A DNA stretch of 64,000 nt from Brasenia schreberi (Eukaryota > Streptophyta > Magnoliopsida > Nymphaeales > Cabombaceae), in assembly GCA_036023115.1 (NCBI GenBank), contig JAYKKT010000079.1:8755001-8819000 (forward strand), in the 5' to 3' direction. A program made the position numbers and the translations under genes. How positions within the stretch are numbered: position 1 is the stretch's first letter; every line of letters begins with the position of its first letter. The notes beneath the pieces are model-generated. The model was given only the letters and a program-made list of their open reading frames with translations. It had not been told where the DNA came from and did no database searches. Positions 56,435 through 64,000 of this stretch are shown here, one piece after another.

Positions 56435-57060
56435 CTAATTCATTGACTGAAGATTTTTCTCGTGCCATGCACTATGCCTCGATTGACTTTTTGTTTTTTG
56501 GTGGAGGGGAGATTTAGGCAAAGGGCCAAGCCCGGTTGCATTCCATGAGGGAAACAAATCCCACCTGATCAGCAAGTAGATGGGGCACAAGAAAAGGAGG
56601 CACCTCCAATCACTGTTGGAAGCAAACTGCCTCCTTGAGACTCTTGGAAGGATGCAGATCTGCACAAGGGTTTCCCTCCCAGAGGGTATGAGAGAGACGC
56701 TCTGCCGCTGCTGACGAAGTAGACCCACATATGCCCCCTAGGCTTCCGGTTGATAGGATGTACACCAACCAATGTTTCGTATACAACCAACAATCCACCA
56801 TCCGTGAGAGTCGCGTAGAAGACCACCATAGCTGGCAGCGTATTGCCTATCCCGCCATATAGACTTATTTAAACTATAATGTCTTTGCCTTGTGCTTATG
56901 ACCTTATGATATGGAAGATAGAAGACATGACACCATCTGCCATTCATCACCTGTACGTAACTTGCTCCGTGTAAAGTAGCTTCAATGGGACTACTAAGTC
57001 ACTTCTTGAGGTTTCTATCGTTACTCGATGGTCTCATAGAAGCTCATGCAGGATAATACT
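56435..57060 (-). pseudogene. LINE RNase H-like remnant
   Basis: The minus strand includes RQYAASYGGLLRDSHGWWIVG then CIRNIGWCTSYQPEA, matching the GG-x-x-RD-x-x-G-x-W-x-x-G-F block of the RNase H domain found at the end of plant L1-type LINEs. Frames are broken afterwards. The part at 56930-57060 is similar in reverse to the tandem unit at 60799-61480 (shared GACTTAGTAGTC and AGATGGTGTCATGTCTTCT). Confidence 0.5.
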
Positions 57061-57147
57061 GGAGGACAGTTGTATGTAGGGCGAAAGTGAAGAACCGTAT
57101 AAGGAAGAAAGAACAAAAGAACAAAAAGGTCACACTGAGCTTTGCGA

Positions 57148-60100
57148 AGACTCTTTTTACCTTTTGTGTTCATAAATAAGTCTAAACTCATTTATTTATT
57201 TATTTAAGCTTTTCATTCTTCATGATTTTCTCTCATATTTTTTGTTGAGAGCGTTGTAAAGTTTTTTGTTAAATCATGTTACATCTTTTGAAAAGGGCAT
57301 CGCAGAAAATCTAAGAAGGTCCTTTCTCAATCTTTTGAGTGTACGTTATCTGAGCCTCAATGGAGCATACGATAACTTATATCTCTCACTTAAGCACTTG
57401 AGCAAAATTCTGATACATTGGTTTTTACCTCTCACTATTTAGGAGATTTCTCAAGTTGTACCATTTCCAATTGTAAGTGAATTACAACTAATAGCTATTA
57501 TGTAGTTTTCCGTAATCAATACATTTTTCCTATATAACAATCATCATTGTGTATTTCCACACTCAAACTTTAGGCATAATGTAGAGAATAAAGTTTTATT
57601 ATAGGAAGAGAAGCATCTATAACATCTCATATAGTATATAGAATATAATCTTACAATGTACTCTATTTAATATATACAATTGTAATCACTACTTCTCCTA
57701 AAAATTCTATAGGAAGAGAAACATCTATTAATATAAACTTAGTCATATTTAATAAAGTTTTGTTATATCTTTTAGCTACACCATTTTATCGAGGTGTTCT
57801 AGGCATGATATTTTTGTACTGCAAAATATAAATATTCATATCTTAAATAATGTCCTGTAGTAAGTGTTATCATAATATGAACCTCTATTAAATAATGTAG
57901 CTTGGATACGTTGATCTAGAATTGATTCACCAACCAGTCATAGGGTAGTTTAGATACAAACATTTAAAAATGATGCAGATTATGTCCTGCTTCTCCATGA
58001 AGCCATGTTGTTGAGTGTTGTCACCAATGTTCCTTTTGTTGCGGCAGTCCTATTTATAGTGCCCGACTTTGCCACGATTGAAGCACTTAGATCCGAGAAG
58101 CGTATCTCTATAATTTCTTAAAATTCTAACCACCCTTTTTTTCAATTTTTCTAAATTTCGTATTTGGTTCTTTTTTATTATGGTTGTTTTTCAAGGTAGA
58201 CTCTAAATCATCTTGAACAACTAATAAGTTTTCTCTTTTACCCTTGTTCATATGTTGTTGTTTAATTATTAATTTAAGAGGGAGTTTCGAAAGGGTAAAA
58301 TCAAACCAAAGTTTAAGGGTTGTGGTCATCATATTTCATGAAGGAAAAAGATTATTCAAGATAGTAGATGTTTGCATAGATTCAAGGATAAATGATTTCG
58401 CTATAGCTAAGTCCCTATCGATCAACAACTATTGGTTTACATGTTCAAATACATTGTCTTCTTCTTTTATTTTATAAGAATTATATATTTGAAAGAGTAC
58501 TTTAACACGAAGTTTAGATGTAGTATCATATTTAGTTATTATAAAGTCAAACAACTCTTTCACAGTTTTGTATTCCTCAAAGAGCCTAATCAGGTCATCT
58601 TTCATGTATGTAAGTAATGATCCTAGCTATTGTATCATCTTTTATGAAGGTCTTATATTTTTTAATTTATTTATCTATTTCTTTTGATGTAGGGGACAAT
58701 ATCATTTCCCTAAACACATAGTAAACAACCTCTAAGGTTAAGGCTAATGGAATTTTCATTTTCTATATTTGAAAATTTAGACCATTTAATTTTTCTATCT
58801 TTGCTAACTTAGAAATACAAATTCTGGTAGTCATTTTTAACTTTTGACAAAGATAACAAAAGAGGGTCTATATATCTCAAATGAGAAACAATCCCCAAGT
58901 AAGAAATAAAAAGAATTAAAACTAATTCCTTTAAACAGGTAATTAAAATTAGTCAAACACTAAATTGTAATATCAAAAATATCCAAGTACTAAACTTTAA
59001 ATATTTTCAAGCACCTATTTGCAAAATCAAATAAAATACATGTACCATTTGTAAAATAGTCAGAATTTAGACAGATTTAGTAATTTTAGAACAAGTTCAG
59101 AGATATTATAGTATTATTTCTCCTCTATCTGCTTTTATAATTTTTTGTACAACTAATAGGTAAATTGGTAATTTTATTTATTTATCTATTTTGGTAATTT
59201 TATTAAAGTCTTAGGGATAGAATAGTAAAATCAAGTTTTTGGTTATTTTGTAAATCATATAAACAATTCAAGACAAAATTGTAAATCTATCTTATGATAT
59301 TTCTATAATTTTGTAAGATGTTTAAGGGTAAAAGAGTATTTTTAATCAGGTGTAAGTTCTATGTATTTAACAAAGAATCATGAAGATAACAATAAATAAT
59401 ATTATAAACTAGGATATATATGGACAAAAAAGTAAATTCATAGATCAAGTATGCCCATAATTTAAATGAACTACTAAAGGGTAAAATTGTACAAACACAT
59501 GCTCAAGGATATTACAAACAATTGACATGAAAATATCTAAACTAATCTTTAATTTTGCTCAATGACAGTTAATACCATGAGCAAAATGGTCTTTTTGACT
59601 CACCATTTGAGGTAGTTCACATGAATCGAGGCAATTTTATGGTTTTGCTAAGAAACTCCATTTGGTTTATGTTGAAACCAACACTCTGGTTCTCGCATTT
59701 GCGAGACGAGAAAGAGAAGGAGAGTTTCCGAGAGAGGGCGTGGGAAGGAGAGAAGAGACTTTGAGAGAGAAGATGAGAGAGCATGGGAAAATGAGTCTTT
59801 GGTGTGGCCATTCTCTGTCGTCTGTTTCTCGTCCGGTTAACTCTTGAAGGCATCCGATTGTCTCTGTTGATAGCCTCTTCTTACCGTCTCGACCTCTCAA
59901 AGGCAGAGTAAAGTAAGGAACAGAGATGATGGAGAGTTCTCTACTTTCCATTTCATCTCCACCAATAGCCTTTTCCACCCCTTAAGTAGAAATAGATTAG
60001 TTTTTGTTTCTGCTATACTTCGTCCTTTCCCCTAAAAGAGAAACTAGTGGAGGTTTTTGACTGACTATCTTTGTTATGTATTTTTGTTCCTTGTGTTATT

Positions 60101-60662
60101 TACTGTCTTAGAATGAGTCACTCAAAAGAAGAAAAACAGAAAGATCGCTTTGATTTAGATAAGTCTTTTGTTCTCATTTTTTTATTTTCTTGTACATACA
60201 GATAGAAAAAATAAACTTTATTGGATTCTTTAAAAAATAACCCCTTCCTCACTCTACTATGCTTATAGGAAGCATACCTCAAAGCTAAAGGAAGCACTGA
60301 CGATTTTGTATGCGAAAAATCAAACAAAAAAAGATGGAAAAAAAGAGGAAGAAGAAGAATACGCTTATCCGTAGAGGGTTTTGCACAAGAAAGACTTTTT
60401 GCTTTTTGTGTATCGTATATATTATTTCATAAACAAGTGACCTAGGCTTTTCATTACCCGTAATTTTCCCTTTGGGATTTCCATTTATGCCTTTGTATTT
60501 TTCATCGAGATGTTTGTTAACTTTTAATAAGAGATGGTTTTTATTAAATTATATTTATCTTTGAAAAAACATCTCAAAAAATGTGAGAAGAAAACCCGTC
60601 TTCTTTGATTTTTAGCGTGCACGTTATTTGAACCTCAAGGAGTCACATGATAACTTATAAAT
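57148..60662 (-). mobile_element. Decayed minus-strand relative of the 50-kb Copia element
   Basis: Integrase sequence at about 57640-57830 reads NGVAKRYNKTLLNMTKF with frameshifts. Gag at 58010-58800 includes LSKLPLKLIIKQQHMNKGKR and LLVVQDDLES, closely like the gag at 52085-52357. The integrase lies almost directly beside gag, so protease and part of integrase are deleted. The stretches 57148-57384 and 60391-60662 are similar direct repeats (CTTTTTGTGT, AGCTTTTCATT, CGTTATNTGANCCTCAA, GATAACTTATA) and are probably the diverged LTRs. Confidence 0.7.
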
Positions 60663-60798
60663 ATGACAACTATTTCCACTCCCCATCTTGAATTTCTCCT
60701 TCTGCAGACAAACAAACAACTCAAGTAGGTGTGACGTTGCTCTCTAATAGTATGACCTTTATATCAGTTTATTGCAAAAAAACAGTGACATTTACTTT

Positions 60799-61458
60799 AA
60801 TATATCCACGAAAACAAAGTCAATGTTGGCATATTACCGATCAGATTCTGATGGATCAAAGTAAATATTATCAATTGTTTTGCAATGCACTAGCATATAT
60901 AATATATTATTAGAAAGAATGAAAGAGACTATCTAATTGTAGGTTGCTTCTTTGTAGAAGGAGAAAATCAAAGATAAATGGTGGAATAGGTGTTATATTA
61001 TCTTGCACCAACTTCTACCGAACAATCCGATGGAAATCTTGATAAGCGACTTAGTAGTCTCATTAACAGTTGCTCTACGAGCCACAAGTCACAAGAGACG
61101 AATACTAGATGGTGTCATGTCTTCTCTCTCTCTCTCTCTAATATATCCATGAAAACAAAGTCAATGTTGGCATATTATCGATCAGATTCTGATGGATCAA
61201 AGTAAATATTATCAATTGTTTTGCAATGCACTAGCATATATAATATATTATTAGAAAGAATGAAAGAGACTATCTAATTGTAGGTTGCTTCTTTGTAGAA
61301 GGAGAAATCAAAGATAAATGGTGGAATAGGTGTTATATTATCTTGCACCAACTTCTACCGAACAATCCGATGGAAATCTTGATAAGCGACTTAGTAGTCT
61401 CATTAACAGTTGCTCTACGAGCCACAAGTCACAAGAGACGAATACTAGATGGTGTCAT

Positions 61459-61480
<22 letters not shown>
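60799..61480 (+). repeat. 341-bp direct tandem duplication, nearly identical copies
   Basis: Copies at 60799-61139 and 61140-61480 differ by only a few bases and one deleted A. Each ends in a (CT)n run (longer in the second copy), followed by TATCTATCTATATATA at 61487. The high identity means the duplication is recent. No protein function recognised. Confidence 0.95.
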
Positions 61481-61499
<19 letters not shown>

Positions 61500-63430
61500 A
61501 TATATATTTGTTCTTTTCACATTGAGAAAGTTAAATGTAGATTCAGTTTTGTAGCATATACTTGGCAACATTAGGAATGAGGAGATCCAAGATGGATCAT
61601 CCTCCAAACTCGTATCCAACCGTTGAATGAACTGTACATAGATTCTTAGGGATATGACAGGGGTTTGCGTAACCCGATTTGCATTTTGAAAAATCTTCTC
61701 TTGATCGTATTGGACTATTTTGCGGTCTTCTTTTTATAGGCATTTTATTCTCAGTCTTGGTAGATACTTTCCCACACTTTTTTTAATCACACACTTGCAA
61801 AGTACATTAATTAATAGGCTTTCACGATATTGCCTTCTCTCACTAGACCATGCATAGTGTTAAAGCCAAGCACTTGATCTTCAGCGCTACTTGCATCAGC
61901 AACTTAAACGCATGCTTAGGCCTAAGACTTTCAAATTCAATTTGTATGAATTTCCTGAAACAAGACAGAAATTATTAATTGGGCCCATGCCTTTCAATAA
62001 GAAAAGAAGAGCATTAAGTATCAATTTTGGACTGGAGTACAAATCTAAATTGAAAAGAAGATCGTTAAGGATTCACACAATTAGATAAACAATCCAAAAT
62101 CACACAATACATTTTCATTTTAAGTATCCAAACATATATCCAAATCCAATATAAAAACCATTTTTAAAAAAATACTCTACTCTCGTTAGTTTATCATACG
62201 ACTCATATGTCCCCAACCTTGACGTATCATACAATTCGATACAAGTTGCTAAATGCAAGCTATAGGTGAACACATATGACCAAATGAAGTAGCTAACAGG
62301 TTAGCACCTTTCAACACATCTATCCAAAAACTCGTAACCTTTCCTATCCTAATGATAGGACACGTTTTGACAGTTGGGACTCGGAATCACGGATTCATCC
62401 TAACTGATGGTTCACCCATGTCTCACCCATGACTTAGCACTAACAGATATGACCATGCACCCTTTGACAATGTCCCATATCGCTGTGAAAAAAGTGCATT
62501 CATACCCAATAATGTTGGCTCGCACTCAAGCCCGCTCATGCAATACATAAGAAAACAGTTTTCAATCACATCGAATAAAACAAAAGTATTAATAAACATT
62601 TCGAAAATAGTAAAACTATCTCAAAACCAGTTGTAGCATGTACCTAAAAAGAGAATACATCCACCAAATTGTCACTTATATACGGATCCAAAACATACAA
62701 TACCTATCCTCTTAAATCACCTTGATTTAGTCCTTTAATATTGTATGTTTGTCAAGTTCCGATTAAGAGTTTGGGTCCAATTTTTTTATTATGTTATGGA
62801 TTTATTCATAACCGACTCATATCAAAACCGTATCACCCTAGGGCACATAACAAAGATACTAGGAGTTCGATTTGGCCCAACATGACATGAAAAGTGAGGC
62901 CACCACACGTTCTACTTCATACACCAAACACAACTCGTTTTGGGCTAAAATCTATTTTGTTTCTACCGGCGTTTTCGACTCATAAAAACATGATCAAAGG
63001 CTAGACTCCCTAGCCATCATTTCCCTCAAAGAATTGTCCGTGACAAGATGCAGTTTGTTGGATTTCATCATTAAAAGAAATCAAAATAAAAAGAAAATAT
63101 TATTTTATCTCAAATCCACAAATCTTACAGTTTTCCGATTAGCTCGGTGCAACCTCACGAGTAGAACTTCTCCCTTCGACTCCTTGTTCTTTTCTCTTAT
63201 CTCCTTCTCGATTCTTTCCTGCTAGGCCCACCTTCTTCCTTTCACTACTACCTGTCAGGTCAGGCCAGGCCAGGCCACGGAGTCACTGTCACGGCTTCCT
63301 GACAGGAACCCCAGGTCAGGTCTTATCCAAGTCTGAGTCGGATCCAATACGACTCAATTCAACCCGACATCACACTAGTAAAGTTGGAAGACTTGATCAT
63401 TCACTTACTGTAAGCCTACCCAATTAGTTG
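61481..63430. other. AT-rich intergenic DNA
   Basis: No gene recognised. A CAGGCCAGGCCAGGCCA short repeat lies near 63260-63276. Promoter elements of the small heat-shock gene begin near 63438. Confidence 0.4.
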
Positions 63431-63437
63431 GACGTGG

Positions 63438-63728
63438 TTTCTAGAACAGAGATACAAGTTTCATATGCTTAATTGGGCGAGCTTGAACTTAATTGAGCGG
63501 AACAGCTCCTACAGCTTAAGGAACCAGCCCGAACACAAATGAACTCGTCAAGGGAAAAGGGACCCACCACATGGAGAACGTATAGCAACCACCTGTCTCC
63601 AGAAGCGTCGTTTCTAGAACCCTCCGGCCGGTGGCGGAGCTCCTGGAAAGATATTCCGGTTGGCACCTCCTTCCCCCAGTCTCGCGCTCTTGACAAACTT
63701 CTACACGTTCTCCCTTCGCGTTTATAAT
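63438..63728 (+). promoter_or_regulatory. Heat-shock promoter: HSEs and TATA box
   Basis: Heat-shock element cores TTCTAGAA occur at 63439-63446 and 63612-63619; the second, extended as TTTCT-AGAAC-CCTCC, keeps the 5-base nTTCn/nGAAn periodicity. A TATA-like TTTATAAT lies at 63721-63728, about 105 bases before the ATG and about 100 after the second element. This fits control by heat-shock transcription factors. Confidence 0.7.
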
Positions 63729-63833
63729 CCCATTCTCTCCTCTCCCCTCCCCCGATCGTAATGCCAATAACCAATTAAGCAACAACTGCTGCAAATCCCC
63801 CTACCTGAAATCAGAATCAGCGAGAAGAAGATC

Positions 63834-64000
63834 ATGGAGTTTGGTATCGGCCAGCCATTGTTGTCGACGGTTCACCAATTGCTAAGCATTCCAGACGAGA
63901 TGGAAAAGCTGCTGAACGCTTCCACCCGAGCCTACGTGCGGGACACCAAGGCGATGGCCTCAACACCGGCAGACGTCAAGGAGTACCTTGACTCCTACGT
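63834..64000 (+). CDS. Class II cytosolic small heat-shock protein, 5' part
   Basis: Small heat-shock proteins hold unfolding proteins in solution during heat. The ATG at 63834 opens MEFGIGQPLLSTVHQLLSIP, then RAYVRDTKAMASTPADVKEY, the hallmark of cytosolic class II members: the AYVRD...AMA.TPADVKEYP.SYVF region before the alpha-crystallin domain. Only 55 codons are in the window and the alpha-crystallin domain lies beyond it. Odd: the usual EYPNSYV is EYLDSYV here. No transit or signal peptide is present. Heat-shock elements upstream support a live gene. Class II assignment is confident; whether the rest is intact cannot be judged. Confidence 0.87.
   Translation, partial: MEFGIGQPLLSTVHQLLSIPDEMEKLLNASTRAYVRDTKAMASTPADVKEYLDSY

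Noticed and set aside
63640..63660. Third heat-shock element at GGAAAGATATTCC
   Set aside because: The GAA and TTC units are 8 bases apart, which breaks the 5-base periodicity.

Overview
The window is nuclear chromosomal DNA of a flowering plant. The evidence is split genes with GT-AG introns, plant gene families (calcium-dependent protein kinase, class II small heat-shock protein, aconitase, CIPK), plant-type Copia and Gypsy LTR elements, a plant RTE-type LINE ending in (TTG)n, and many (GA)n/(CT)n microsatellites. The species cannot be read from the sequence. Most of the 64 kb is transposable-element and repeat DNA in several layers of nesting.

Layout. 0-6.7 kb: a Gypsy gag remnant, then a decayed minus-strand Copia element with a 5'-truncated RTE LINE nested in its integrase. 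8.2-18.6 kb: an aconitase pseudogene (+). It lacks its N-terminal third, has two internal coding deletions and frameshifts, and has a duplicated decayed exon. Its 5.9-kb intron holds a Copia 3' remnant and a 2.2-kb hAT-like element (8-bp target duplication) carrying minus-strand fragments of two host genes, CIPK and threonine dehydratase. 18.6-24.2 kb: gene-poor. 24.5-36 kb: repeat-rich. It has a Gypsy-type LTR, an L1-type LINE remnant, and about 171-bp satellite-like monomers in blocks of both orientations. One monomer is split by a 3.1-kb minus-strand solo LTR (TSD AATGT) that contains a glutamate-synthase gene fragment. Tandemly duplicated promoter-like sequence follows at about 35-36 kb.

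39.3-47.9 kb: the one complete host gene, an 8-exon calcium-dependent protein kinase (535 codons, four canonical EF-hands). Its intron 4 carries an RRM gene fragment in a probable TIR element. Its last intron, which splits EF-hand 4, holds a nearly full-length RTE LINE with an 18-bp target duplication and a single in-frame stop. 50.1-56.2 kb: a complete but mutated Copia retrotransposon (two LTRs, TSD CAATC, PBS, PPT). It has a repetitive leader and three tandem hairpins after the pol stop. 56.4-60.7 kb: a LINE RNase H remnant and a decayed minus-strand relative of the same Copia family. 60.8-61.5 kb: a recent 341-bp tandem duplication. 63.4-64.0 kb: promoter and first 55 codons of a class II small heat-shock protein gene that runs off the window.

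The main theme is host-gene fragments carried by mobile DNA: CIPK and threonine dehydratase in a hAT-like element, an RRM protein in a TIR-like element, and glutamate synthase inside an LTR. A second theme is TATA boxes placed in the loop of perfect inverted repeats in two unrelated LTR families. Only the kinase and the heat-shock gene look like functional host genes; they share no obvious pathway.
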